A stretch of DNA of 11,630 bases, from positions 1 through 11,630 of the forward strand of contig CANQDY010000031.1 of NCBI GenBank assembly GCA_947593895.1. The letters are read 5' to 3'. This document shows positions 1 to 6,876 of the stretch, piece by piece. The translations under genes and the position numbers were made by a program. Source of the stretch: an uncultured Bacilli bacterium (GTDB lineage Bacteria; Bacillota_I; Bacilli_A; RFN20; CAG-449). Numbering within the stretch: the stretch's first letter is position 1; every line of letters begins with the position of its first letter. The notes under the pieces were generated by a model that was not told the DNA's origin, did not search any database, and worked only from the letters and a program-made list of their open reading frames with translations.

Positions 1-2
1 GT

Positions 3-359
3 GTAGATATACCAAATGACAAACAAGTTGCTTACTCATTAACTTATATCTATGGTATTGGATTATCAACCGCTAAAAATATCTTATCAGCAGTTAATGT
101 TAATCCAACAGTCAGAGTAAAGGATTTAAGTGATGAACAATTAACTTCAATTAGACATGAAGTTGCAAAATATAAAACCGAAGGTGATCTTCGTAGAGAG
201 GTAGCTCTTAACATTAAGAGATTACAAGAAATTGGTTGCTATCGTGGATTAAGACATAGAAAAGGCTTACCAGTTCGTGGACAAAGAACTAAAAATAACG
301 CTCGTACACGTAAAGGACCAAGAAAGACTATCGCAAATAAGAAAGTTGCGACTAAATAG
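3..359 (+). CDS. rpsM: 30S ribosomal protein S13, 5' partial
   Basis: S13 sits in the head of the small ribosomal subunit and contacts the P-site tRNA and, through an intersubunit bridge, the large subunit. The visible reading frame begins at base 3 with VDIPNDKQVAYSLTYIYGIG, which matches S13 from about residue 7. The start codon and roughly six residues (usually MARIAG) therefore lie just before the window. 118 residues remain, against the usual 120-125. The central helix-two-turn-helix region (IYGIGLSTAKNIL) and the basic C-terminal tail (GLRHRKGLPVRGQRTKNNARTRKGPRK) are intact. The gene ends in TAG at 357-359, and rpsK starts 17 bases later. This is the standard order of the alpha operon, so co-transcription with rpsK, rpoA and rplQ is expected. 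Identification is secure; only the 5' end is missing. Confidence 0.97.
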   Translation, partial: VDIPNDKQVAYSLTYIYGIGLSTAKNILSAVNVNPTVRVKDLSDEQLTSIRHEVAKYKTEGDLRREVALNIKRLQEIGCYRGLRHRKGLPVRGQRTKNNARTRKGPRKTIANKKVATK

Positions 360-376
360 TTAGAAAGGGGAAAAAT

Positions 377-772
377 ATGGCAAATACAAAGAAACCAGTG
401 ACTCGTAAGAAGAGAGTCAAAAGAAGTTTTACTAAAGGTGTTGCACACATTCATTCCACCTTTAATAACACAATTGTTACAATAACTGACGAGGCAGGAA
501 ATGCAATCGCATGGTCAAGCGCTGGAGCATTAGGATACAAAGGAGCAAAGAAATCTACTCCATTTGCCGCTCAATTGGCTGCAGAAGCATGTGCTAAAGC
601 TGCTATTGATCAAGGTTTAAAAACTGTTGATGTAGATGTTAAGGGACCTGGTCCAGGACGTGAATCAGCTTTAAGAAGTTTACAAGCTGCAGGGTTACAA
701 ATTCAAACCATTACAGACACAACACCAATTCCGCATAATGGTTGCCGCCCACCAAAGCGTCCACGTGGTTAG
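377..772 (+). CDS. rpsK: 30S ribosomal protein S11
   Basis: S11 is a platform protein of the small subunit that helps shape the mRNA exit region beside S7 and S18. The 131-residue product has normal family length. It contains the diagnostic stretches GVAHIHSTFNNTIVTITD near residues 21-38, the glycine-rich turn VKGPGPGRESALR near 89-101, and the C-terminal signature TPIPHNGCRPPKRPRG. The start is the ATG at 377, with a Shine-Dalgarno AAAGGGG at 364-370 about six bases upstream. The stop is TAG. rpoA begins 45 bases downstream. Nothing is unusual in the protein, and identification is essentially certain from the motifs and the gene order. Confidence 0.98.
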   Translation: MANTKKPVTRKKRVKRSFTKGVAHIHSTFNNTIVTITDEAGNAIAWSSAGALGYKGAKKSTPFAAQLAAEACAKAAIDQGLKTVDVDVKGPGPGRESALRSLQAAGLQIQTITDTTPIPHNGCRPPKRPRG

Positions 773-817
773 TCGTGATTAAACTAACAAAAACAAATTT
801 TAACCAGGAGGAACGCT

Positions 818-1768
818 ATGAAAAAATTTGAAAAACCAGAGTTTAAAATTGCACAATACAATACCGAAACTAACTATGGTCATTTCGTTATTGAACCACT
901 CGAAAGAGGCTTTGGTATTACACTTGGTAATGCATTAAGAAGAGTTCTTCTTTCATCTTTACCAGGAGCAAGTGTATTTGCAATTGAAGTTGAAGGAGCA
1001 CGTCATGAATTTTCTTCGCTTGATGGTGTAGAAGAAGATGTTACTGCGATTGTCTTAAATTTGAAAGATTTAGTTTTAAAAATTGATGATATATCAGAAT
1101 CAACATACAAATTAACTCTTTCAGTTACGGAAGCTCGTGAAGTAATAGCAGGCGATATTGTCTGCCCAACTGGAGTTGAAATCATTAACAAAGACTTAGT
1201 ATTAGCTCATGTTAATGAAGGTGGAAAATTAGTAATGACCATCTATGCTAGAAATGGACGTGGATATGTCACTGCTGAAGGTAACAAAGAAGCCAATTTC
1301 CCAATTGGGGTAATTCCAACTGATTCTAATTATTCACCAGTTACTAAATGTTCATATAATATTGAAAATACTCGTGTAGGACACAACAATAATTATGATA
1401 AATTAGATATGGAAATTTGGACCAATGGTTCTATTCCAACTCATGAAGCAATGGCTTTAGCGGCAAAAATATTAGTAACTCATTTTGAATTATTCGTTGA
1501 ATTAAGCGAAAAAGCTCAATCAGAGGATATTCTTGCTGAAACTGTTGAAGAACCAAAGAACAAATATCAAGATATGACTATCGAAGAACTCGATTTATCA
1601 GTTCGTTCATACAACTGTTTAAAGAGAGCCAATATCGCTACAGTTATTGAATTAACTCAAAAGACTGAAGAAGATATGATGAAAGTCAGAAACCTTGGTA
1701 AAAAATCATTAAAAGAAGTTAAGGAAAAATTACAAGCAATTGGTCTTGGCTTTAGAGAATATGAATAG
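818..1768 (+). CDS. rpoA: DNA-directed RNA polymerase subunit alpha
   Basis: The alpha subunit dimerises to seed core RNA polymerase assembly, and its C-terminal domain contacts promoter UP elements and activators. The product is 316 residues, the normal length. The N-terminal assembly domain covers about residues 1-230 and includes FVIEPLERGFGITLGNALRR near 23-42. An acidic linker near 231-250 leads into a C-terminal domain at about 255-313. The DNA-contact residues known in E. coli (R265, N268, C269, G296, K298) appear conserved as R263, N266, C267, G294 and K296 in the segments VRSYNCLKR and RNLGKKSL. The start is ATG 818, with AGGAGG at 806-811. The stop is TAG at 1766-1768, and rplQ follows after 17 bases, which supports a single operon. 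No domain is missing. Confidence 0.98.
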   Translation: MKKFEKPEFKIAQYNTETNYGHFVIEPLERGFGITLGNALRRVLLSSLPGASVFAIEVEGARHEFSSLDGVEEDVTAIVLNLKDLVLKIDDISESTYKLTLSVTEAREVIAGDIVCPTGVEIINKDLVLAHVNEGGKLVMTIYARNGRGYVTAEGNKEANFPIGVIPTDSNYSPVTKCSYNIENTRVGHNNNYDKLDMEIWTNGSIPTHEAMALAAKILVTHFELFVELSEKAQSEDILAETVEEPKNKYQDMTIEELDLSVRSYNCLKRANIATVIELTQKTEEDMMKVRNLGKKSLKEVKEKLQAIGLGFREYE

Positions 1769-1785
1769 GAAAGGAGCCTTATAAA

Positions 1786-2190
1786 ATGGCAATGCAAGGA
1801 CGAAAAAATGTTCATGGTAAGGGTGGAGTAAGATTTAAAGCTGCTTATACCAAGAGCAAATATGAATCAATGTTAAGAACTGCGGTTACAGATCTTATTG
1901 TTAAAGAAAGTATTACTGTTACACTTTCAACCGCTAGAGATCTTTCCGCCTTAGCGGATAAAATGGTTACTTTTGCTAAAAAAGGTGATCTCCACGCAAG
2001 AAGAATGGCGGCTAAAACAGTTAGAGATGTTTGGGCTGATGAATCAAACAAAGTTACCGCTTTACAAAAATTATTCACAGTTATCGCTAGTGAACAAAAA
2101 GATCGTAATGGTGGGTATACTAAAATTTTAAAAGTTACAAATCGTCGTGGTGATAATGCCCCAATGGCAATTGTTACTTTTACAAAATAA
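1786..2190 (+). CDS. rplQ: 50S ribosomal protein L17
   Basis: L17 binds 23S rRNA near the peptide exit tunnel. The 134-residue protein carries typical family segments: the basic N-terminus, MLRTAVTDLIVKESITVTLSTARDLSALADKMVTFAKKGDLHARR in the middle, and the C-terminal GGYTKILKVTNRRGDNAPMAIV. The chosen ATG (1786) lies nine bases past AAAGGAG at 1770-1776. A second ATG two codons later (1792) would give an equally plausible start. The family normally begins close to this point, so the choice changes only two residues. The gene closes the alpha operon and a hairpin terminator follows. In many Bacilli the ECF transporter genes come directly after rplQ, but here they are about 3.9 kb away. Confidence 0.97.
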   Translation: MAMQGRKNVHGKGGVRFKAAYTKSKYESMLRTAVTDLIVKESITVTLSTARDLSALADKMVTFAKKGDLHARRMAAKTVRDVWADESNKVTALQKLFTVIASEQKDRNGGYTKILKVTNRRGDNAPMAIVTFTK

Positions 2191-2197
2191 GAAAAAT

Positions 2198-2264
2198 AAA
2201 CAAAAAGGATTGTAAGAATCTGCTAATAAAGTATGATTAATTTTACAGTTCTTTTTTTGTTTTT
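2198..2264 (+). terminator. Rho-independent terminator of the rpsM-rplQ operon
   Basis: Seventeen bases after the rplQ stop, GGATTGTAA (2207-2215) can pair with TTACAGTTC (2243-2251), a 9-bp stem with two G-U pairs. AATC (2217-2220) and GATT (2235-2238) may pair inside the loop. The stem is flanked by an A-rich arm at 2198-2206 and followed by a T-rich tract at 2252-2264, which could also pair with the A arm and make the terminator work in both directions. This is seen directly; termination is inferred. Confidence 0.7.
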
Positions 2265-2379
2265 GAATTAATAATTCATTATTTCTGCATTTAGTAAATT
2301 CAAATAAATTAATTCAATTTAAATTTTGTATTTTAAGTAAGCTACTATTGAAAGTGTCAAGATAATATGTAACATAGGG

Positions 2380-2385
2380 TATAAT
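2380..2385 (+). promoter_or_regulatory. Possible promoter -10 box for the phosphatase-rlmA pair
   Basis: A perfect TATAAT lies 78 bases before the phosphatase start, downstream of the preceding operon's terminator, where a promoter is expected. No good -35 element is present: the best candidate is TGTCAA at 2355-2360 with a 19-base spacer. In such AT-rich DNA a chance TATAAT is likely, so confidence is modest. I could not recognise a Pho box. Confidence 0.35.
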
Positions 2386-2463
2386 CTTTTAAAATTCATT
2401 TAAATTAATAATTTATGATACCAATTTTTACAAAATGAGTTATTATTTTAAAAAAGGAGAACA

Positions 2464-3672
2464 ATGATTATGAAAGTAAGTAAAATATTAATTGTTTGCG
2501 TTTTTCTTTTAACTTCTTGTGAATATAAAAATATCAATAGTTCTAATTCAACATTAATTAACTCTTCAGTAAATCAATTATCTGAAAATCAAATTAATTC
2601 AACTTCAGATAGTATCAGTGAAGAAATAAAAAAACAAAAAAAGAATCTGATATTATTTGTCGGAGATGGAATGGGCAATAATCATGTTAATTCATATTCT
2701 TATTTAAGCAAAAAGGACGCCTCATTTATTAGATTTAAATCTTGTCAAGTTGATACAAATTGCTTAAGTGATGAATTTTATCCTGATTTACTTACTGATT
2801 CTGCTGCAGCCGCAACAGCAATGGCTACGGGTAAATTAACATCATATCATTATGTAGGAAAAGATAAAGACGGGAATGATTTAACCACAATTTTTGACAT
2901 TGCTCAAAAGTTAAATTATAAGACAGGTATATTAACTACTGATAAATTATATGGTGCAACCCCAGCGGGATTTTCTTCGCATAGTTTAGATCGAGGAAAC
3001 ACTGAAGAAATTGTTTTAAGTCAATCATTAAGTGGTATAGATTATCTTTGTGGTCAAACATCAACTCGATATCTTACAAAGTTTTATCAAAACTTTATTG
3101 ATCAAGGTTATGTTATTAGTTCTGATGAAAATGAAATGAATAATGTAATTCAAAATGACAAAGTATTACTTCAATATGATTTAGTTGGAGGTGGAGGTAC
3201 TTTACATTTTAAAAATGCATTAAATAATGCCTTGTCTTTTTTAACTAAAGATCAAGATCAACCATTTATCCTTTTAGCGGAGCAAGCACATATTGATAAA
3301 GAGTCGCACTCCAATAACTTTGAAGGAATGATTTCTAATATGAAAGAACTTGATGAAGGAGTATCATTAGCACTTGAATTTGCATCTGAAAATCCTAATA
3401 CAGTGATTATGGTTGTTGCCGATCATGAAACTGGTAGTTTAGACATATCATTTGAAGAAAATAATTTATACAAAGAATATATTTATCCAGAAACCAATCA
3501 AATAATATACTATCATTTTGGTTATACCGGTCACACGAATCGCACAGTTGGTTTATATACTTATGGATATGATGTTGATTATTCTAAATATGATTTTTAT
3601 TCTAATCCATCGATAATTAAAAACACTGATGTCTATGATATTATCTGCGATATTATTACAAGTGATTTGTAA
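2464..3672 (+). CDS. Secreted alkaline phosphatase-family lipoprotein
   Basis: Alkaline phosphatase hydrolyses phosphomonoesters outside the cytoplasmic membrane, releasing phosphate for uptake. The 402-residue protein opens with a lipoprotein signal: a basic start, a hydrophobic core at about residues 8-16 and the lipobox LTSC with the lipidated cysteine at 19. An Asn/Ser-rich linker (about 20-58) follows. Metal and catalytic residues line up with E. coli PhoA: D68 in VGDGMG (D51), S113 in TDSAAAATA (nucleophile S102), T166 in ATPA (T155), E273, D278 and H282 (E322, D327, H331), D320-H321 (D369-H370) and H357 in GHTNR (H412). All are present, so an active enzyme is expected. The position of E. 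coli D153 is G164, a change that affects the magnesium site. The start is ATG 2464 or ATG 2470; AGGAG lies at 2455-2459, four or ten bases away. rlmA follows after 14 bases. Confidence 0.9.
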   Translation: MIMKVSKILIVCVFLLTSCEYKNINSSNSTLINSSVNQLSENQINSTSDSISEEIKKQKKNLILFVGDGMGNNHVNSYSYLSKKDASFIRFKSCQVDTNCLSDEFYPDLLTDSAAAATAMATGKLTSYHYVGKDKDGNDLTTIFDIAQKLNYKTGILTTDKLYGATPAGFSSHSLDRGNTEEIVLSQSLSGIDYLCGQTSTRYLTKFYQNFIDQGYVISSDENEMNNVIQNDKVLLQYDLVGGGGTLHFKNALNNALSFLTKDQDQPFILLAEQAHIDKESHSNNFEGMISNMKELDEGVSLALEFASENPNTVIMVVADHETGSLDISFEENNLYKEYIYPETNQIIYYHFGYTGHTNRTVGLYTYGYDVDYSKYDFYSNPSIIKNTDVYDIICDIITSDL

Positions 3673-3686
3673 GGAGAAATAAAAAA

Positions 3687-4532
3687 GTGAAGCAAATTTT
3701 ATTTTGTCCTTTATGCAAAAAGCCATTAATAAGATTCGATAGTACATACAAATGTATTAATCGCCATAGTTATGATATTAGTCGTAAGGGATTTATAAAT
3801 TTATTACTTCCTAATCAACATCATAGTAAACATTCTGGTGATGAAAAAGAAATGGTTTTAGCGAGAGTAAGATTTTTAAACTTGGGTAAATATGATATTT
3901 TAAGAAATTTAATAAAGAACACTTTAGAAAAGTTTTTAGCTATAAGTAATAATCTTGAAACAGTAATCCTAGATGCTGGGTGTGGTGATGGATACTATAC
4001 AGTTTATTATCATAAAGAATTAAGTTCAATTTATAAAATATATACTTATGGAGTTGATTTATCTAAGCAAGCAATTAATGAAAGTTCAATTAGATGCCGA
4101 AATGAACATTTGGATCATTTACTTTTCATTATTGGAAATATGAATTATCTTCCGATTGAAGATGAGTCGGTTGATTTTATTATTAATAGTTTTGCTAAAA
4201 TCGATGAGAACGAGTTTTTAAGAGTGTTGAAGAAGGGAAAATATTTTTTTAGGATTCTTCCTGGTAAAAATCATTTACTTGGCTTAAAGCAAGTTTTATA
4301 TGAAAATGTTAGATTAAATGAAGAAAAAGAAAAGTATTTAAAAGGTTTTAATTTAATCGATGAAATGTCTATTTCTGATTATATTAGTTTAAATCAACAA
4401 GAAATTAAGGATTTATTTATGATGACTCCATATTATTACAAGTCATCAAATGTTGCAAAAGAGAGATTGATGAAATTAGATTATCTAGAAACGAAAATTG
4501 AATTTAAAATTTTAGTGTATCAGAAAAATTAA
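3687..4532 (+). CDS. rlmA: 23S rRNA (guanine-N1)-methyltransferase, RlmA family
   Basis: RlmA enzymes methylate N1 of a guanine in helix 35 of 23S rRNA (G745 for the Gram-negative type, G748 for the Gram-positive TlrB-like type), using S-adenosylmethionine. The 281-residue product has the family zinc finger at the N-terminus: C7, C10, C23 and H27 in CPLC...KCINRH. This is followed by HSYDISRKGFINLL and the GDEKEMVLARVRFL segment typical of RlmA. SAM motif I is VILDAGCGDG (about 93-102), the acidic strand is GVDLSK (122-127), and the C-terminal region has LPGKNHLLGLK and MTPYYYKSS. The start is GTG 3687. AAGGAG at 3671-3676 overlaps the phosphatase stop codon, and no nearer ATG would keep the zinc finger, so the two genes are probably translated from one mRNA. 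Whether it targets 745 or 748 cannot be decided by eye. Confidence 0.88.
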   Translation: MKQILFCPLCKKPLIRFDSTYKCINRHSYDISRKGFINLLLPNQHHSKHSGDEKEMVLARVRFLNLGKYDILRNLIKNTLEKFLAISNNLETVILDAGCGDGYYTVYYHKELSSIYKIYTYGVDLSKQAINESSIRCRNEHLDHLLFIIGNMNYLPIEDESVDFIINSFAKIDENEFLRVLKKGKYFFRILPGKNHLLGLKQVLYENVRLNEEKEKYLKGFNLIDEMSISDYISLNQQEIKDLFMMTPYYYKSSNVAKERLMKLDYLETKIEFKILVYQKN

Positions 4533-4580
4533 ATTAGATTTAGAAGATAAATAAAAGAAGCGTAACTTATTTTATATATG

Positions 4581-4611
4581 ATTGTCATTATTTGTAAATT
4601 CAAATGATAAT
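4581..4611. repeat. Imperfect AT-rich inverted repeat downstream of rlmA
   Basis: ATTGTCATT (4581-4589) can pair with AATGATAAT (4603-4611), nine pairs including one G-U, across a 13-base loop. It starts 49 bases after the rlmA stop. Neither side has a T tract, so it is not a clear terminator. It may be a 3'-end mRNA structure or a binding site, or chance in AT-rich DNA. Confidence 0.3.
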
Positions 4612-5004
4612 TTAAAAAACTAAATAAAAAAAGTTCAAAAAAATATAAAACGAATTGCTAAATGTAATTCTGCACAAAATGATGATAGTGTTAAAAAATT
4701 GCTTAAATAAATGATTGTCACATAATATTTTAAACAAGATTAAAAAAATATAATAGAAAGCTATTTTCAATACCTGTTAACTTATTACAAAGCAAGAAAA
4801 GCATCAGCAATAATTAATTAAAGTGATGTCTTTGAAACAAATAACGTCATTAATTTATTCCAATTATCCTTTTTAATATAGGTATTTTCGTTTAACTATT
4901 TAATAAGTATCCTCTTATTTTTTTACATTGAAAATATTTTGATATTCTATTAATTGAAAAGAAACTCAGTTAGCAATTATCATAAATTTTTAGATTAATG
5001 TGAT

Positions 5005-5036
5005 TTAACGCTTGTCATCACAAGGGTTAATTTTTT
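5005..5036 (+). terminator. Orphan terminator-like hairpin in the large gap
   Basis: TTAAC-G-CTTG (5005-5014) pairs with CAAG-G-GTTAA (5021-5030), nine base pairs broken by one G-G mismatch, closing a six-base loop TCATCA. Six Ts follow directly (5031-5036). The polarity fits only + strand transcription. The nearest upstream gene, rlmA, ends 470 bases earlier, and no gene lies between. It therefore ends either a long rlmA 3' region or a separate short transcript. Confidence 0.55.
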
Positions 5037-5307
5037 ATATGGGAAATGATACATATTTTTGGAATTCATTAGTACAGAAAAAAATTATATTTTTTCAATA
5101 ATTCTTGTTCATATTCGATTCAAAGTATTAATTTAATAGCAAATAGATAATCATATAAATCGAAATTTCAATCATTAAGATTAAATTAATCCTTTTAAAT
5201 TTTAGAAAGACTTAATTGTTTATTATAATAAATTTAGCATAAGTTTCTTATTTTCATTTTTTGAATTAACTATTTTAATTAACGTTTTCTCTTATTAAAA
5301 TTAAATG

Positions 5308-5325
5308 TATTTATTTTAATAAATA
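5308..5325. repeat. AT-only palindrome over the dCMP deaminase promoter
   Basis: TATTTATT (5308-5315) and AATAAATA (5318-5325) form a perfect 8-2-8 inverted repeat of A and T only. It ends seven bases before the -10 box at 5333 and covers the place where a -35 element would sit. It could be an operator or chance in AT-rich DNA. Confidence 0.3.
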
Positions 5326-5332
5326 AATTAGT

Positions 5333-5338
5333 TATAAT
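5333..5338 (+). promoter_or_regulatory. Promoter -10 box before the dCMP deaminase-ECF-truA run
   Basis: A perfect TATAAT lies 24 bases before the translation start, predicting a transcript start near 5345 and a short leader that contains the Shine-Dalgarno. At a 17-base spacer the -35 position reads TTTATT, a poor match. It is the only well-placed -10 box before the six-gene run. Confidence 0.5.
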
Positions 5339-5362
5339 ATCTAAAAAAAGAGGGGGGATTTT

Positions 5363-5845
5363 ATGGATAAACGTGAAGATTATATTTCCTGGGATGAATA
5401 TTTTATGGGAGTAGCATTTTTATCTAGTTTAAGAAGTAAAGACCCTTCAACTCAGGTAGGGGCTTGCGTGGCAAGTTCAAAAGACAAGGTTTTAACCATG
5501 GGATATAATGGAATGCCAATTGGTTGTAATGATGATATTATGCCTTGGGGTAAAGATGATAAAGATGAGTTAAATCAAAAATATTTATATGTATGTCACG
5601 CTGAATTTAACGCAATTCTTAATGCTAGAGTATCTCTAGATGGAAGCAGAATTTATGTTACTTTATTTCCATGCAATGAATGCGCAAAGGCAATAATTCA
5701 ATCTGGAATAAAAGAGGTAATTTATTTTGACGATAAATATAAAGATATGAATATGACAAAAGCAAGTAAAAGATTATTTGATTTAGCGGGAATTAAGTAT
5801 CGTCAGTTTAATGGACGAGTTCCAACTATCAATTTTAAGAGGTAA
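5363..5845 (+). CDS. dCMP deaminase
   Basis: dCMP deaminase converts dCMP to dUMP, the substrate of thymidylate synthase, in the cytoplasm. The 160-residue protein has the zinc-dependent cytidine/deoxycytidylate deaminase signature. The first half is CHAEFNA, with zinc ligand H79 and proton shuttle E81, and the second is PCNEC, with zinc ligands C104 and C107. The N-terminal DPSTQVGACVA and GYNGMPIGCND and the KYLYVCHAEFNAI segment are specific to the dCMP branch, shared with phage, ComEB and eukaryotic enzymes, rather than to cytidine or tRNA adenosine deaminases. The start is ATG 5363 behind an unusually G-rich Shine-Dalgarno AGGGGGG (5351-5357) at five bases. It heads the run leading into the ECF genes. 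No thymidylate synthase gene is in the window. Allosteric control by dCTP/dTTP is known in the family but cannot be read here. Confidence 0.92.
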   Translation: MDKREDYISWDEYFMGVAFLSSLRSKDPSTQVGACVASSKDKVLTMGYNGMPIGCNDDIMPWGKDDKDELNQKYLYVCHAEFNAILNARVSLDGSRIYVTLFPCNECAKAIIQSGIKEVIYFDDKYKDMNMTKASKRLFDLAGIKYRQFNGRVPTINFKR

Positions 5846-5849
5846 GAGT

Positions 5850-6068
5850 ATGAGAAAGTCAGTTAAAATCGCATTAAAAAGATTTGTTATTTTGCTATTA
5901 TGTTTAGTAATGGTATTTGGATTATTTGCCGCAGTAGGTGGATCTAATCGAACTGCTACAATTATTATAGGTTCTATATGTTGTGGATTAATTTTAATTT
6001 ACTGGATTTGGGCAATAATTATTATTCGTCGTGACGATCAAAAAAATAAGAAAAAAAATGGAAAATAA
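5850..6068 (+). CDS. Small two-helix membrane protein of unknown function
   Basis: I do not recognise this family. The 72-residue product has a basic N-terminus (RKSVKIALKR), a first hydrophobic segment at about residues 12-30, a short polar turn (GGSNRT), a second segment at about 36-59 with the pair WIW, and a strongly basic tail RRDDQKNKKKNGK. The charge pattern predicts both ends in the cytoplasm. The start chosen is ATG 5850, preceded by AAGAGG at 5837-5842. An in-frame ATG at 5811 lies inside the dCMP deaminase gene and has no ribosome binding site. The gene starts four bases after the deaminase stop and its last 11 bases overlap ecfA1, so it is probably translated within the same operon. 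The tail is encoded by A-rich DNA with runs of seven and eight As. A link to the ECF transporter is suggested only by position. Confidence 0.75.
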   Translation: MRKSVKIALKRFVILLLCLVMVFGLFAAVGGSNRTATIIIGSICCGLILIYWIWAIIIIRRDDQKNKKKNGK

Positions 6069-6876
6069 AGCAATCGAGATATCAGAAATAGAATTTGGTT
6101 ATTATAAGGATCAGACTATTTTTTCTAATTTAAGTTTAGATGTTAATGTTGGTGAGTATGTTTGTGTTATTGGACATAATGGTTCGGGAAAATCAACACT
6201 TGCAAAACTTTTAGTTGGCTTAAACGAAGTTAGAAAAGGTGAAATTAAAATTTTTGGCCAAGTTTTAAATGAAGAAAATATTTACTCACTTAGAAAAAAG
6301 ATTGGTATTGTATTTCAGAATCCAGATAATCAATTTATTGGTTCTACAGTTAGAGATGATATTGCTTTTGGCCTAGAGAATGCTTGTGTTAAACATGAAG
6401 ATATGGAAGAAATTATACATGAGTATGCAAAGAAAGTAAATATGGAAGAATTCTTAGATAAAGAACCAGGAAATTTGTCTGGTGGACAAAAGCAAAGAGT
6501 AGCTATTGCTGGAACTTTAGCAATGAATCCTAGTCTTTTAATTATGGATGAGTCAACTTCAATGCTTGATCCAAAAGGTAAAAGAGAGATTCGTGAATTA
6601 ACCAATATGTTACGTCAGGAAAATAAGAAATTAACAATTATTTCAATTACTCATGATATTGATGAGGCTTTACAGGCAGATCGAGTTATTGTTATTAATC
6701 AAGGTGAAGTTGTTTTGAACGATAAGCCGGAAGTGGTGTTTAAAAATGAGGAAAAATTAAAGGAGGTAAAACTTGATATTCCTTTTTCTTATAAACTAAA
6801 TCAGGTTTTAAATAAAAATAATATCAAAGTTGATTCAGTTGACTTTGAAGGGTTGGTGAAAGAATTATGCCAGTAG
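6058..6876 (+). CDS. ecfA1: ECF transporter ATPase EcfA1
   Basis: EcfA1 is one of two ATPases that, with membrane protein EcfT, power uptake of vitamins or metals by interchangeable S components. The 272-residue product has Walker A GHNGSGKST (39-47), the Q-loop VFQNPDNQFIGSTV with Q87, signature LSGGQ (140-144), Walker B LLIMDE ending at E165, and switch histidine H199. The sequence DESTSMLDP after Walker B is close to the EcfA1 pattern and separates it from EcfA2. The start chosen is ATG 6058, which gives the expected N-terminus. A GTG nine codons upstream (6031) lies inside the preceding gene and has no Shine-Dalgarno. Even 6058 has only a weak AATAAG upstream, so initiation probably depends on ribosomes finishing the small membrane protein. 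The stop is TAG. The last ten bases overlap ecfA2. Confidence 0.94.
   Translation: MENKAIEISEIEFGYYKDQTIFSNLSLDVNVGEYVCVIGHNGSGKSTLAKLLVGLNEVRKGEIKIFGQVLNEENIYSLRKKIGIVFQNPDNQFIGSTVRDDIAFGLENACVKHEDMEEIIHEYAKKVNMEEFLDKEPGNLSGGQKQRVAIAGTLAMNPSLLIMDESTSMLDPKGKREIRELTNMLRQENKKLTIISITHDIDEALQADRVIVINQGEVVLNDKPEVVFKNEEKLKEVKLDIPFSYKLNQVLNKNNIKVDSVDFEGLVKELCQ

Larger units (their letters stand above)
4533..5362. other. 830-base intergenic region without a credible gene
   Basis: No open frame with a ribosome binding site is present. The longest ATG frames are about 16 codons (4826-4876) and 20 codons (5039-5101), neither with a recognisable product. The region contains an imperfect AT-rich inverted repeat at 4581-4611, a repeated decamer ATGATTGTCA at 4578-4587 and 4711-4720, a terminator-like hairpin at 5005-5036, an AT-only palindrome at 5308-5325 and the dCMP deaminase promoter at its end. 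It is even richer in A+T than the genes. It could be a regulatory or small-RNA region, or a fully decayed gene; I see no protein similarity that would favour decay. Confidence 0.6.

Noticed and set aside
5077..5096. Hairpin of GAAAAAA and TTTTTTC
   Set aside because: The stem is almost entirely A-T, and no T tract follows its 3' arm as a terminator would need; it is expected by chance here.
4679..5101. Short ATG frames of 11, 16 and 20 codons in the large gap
   Set aside because: None has a well-placed ribosome site, a recognisable product or a length above chance for AT-rich DNA.
5811..5849. Longer start (ATG 5811) for the small membrane protein
   Set aside because: It lies inside the dCMP deaminase gene with no ribosome site, whereas ATG 5850 follows AAGAGG at a good distance and starts a typical basic-then-hydrophobic N-terminus.
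6031..6057. GTG 6031 as the ecfA1 start
   Set aside because: It would add nine basic residues not typical of EcfA1 and has no Shine-Dalgarno; ATG 6058 gives the family's normal N-terminus.
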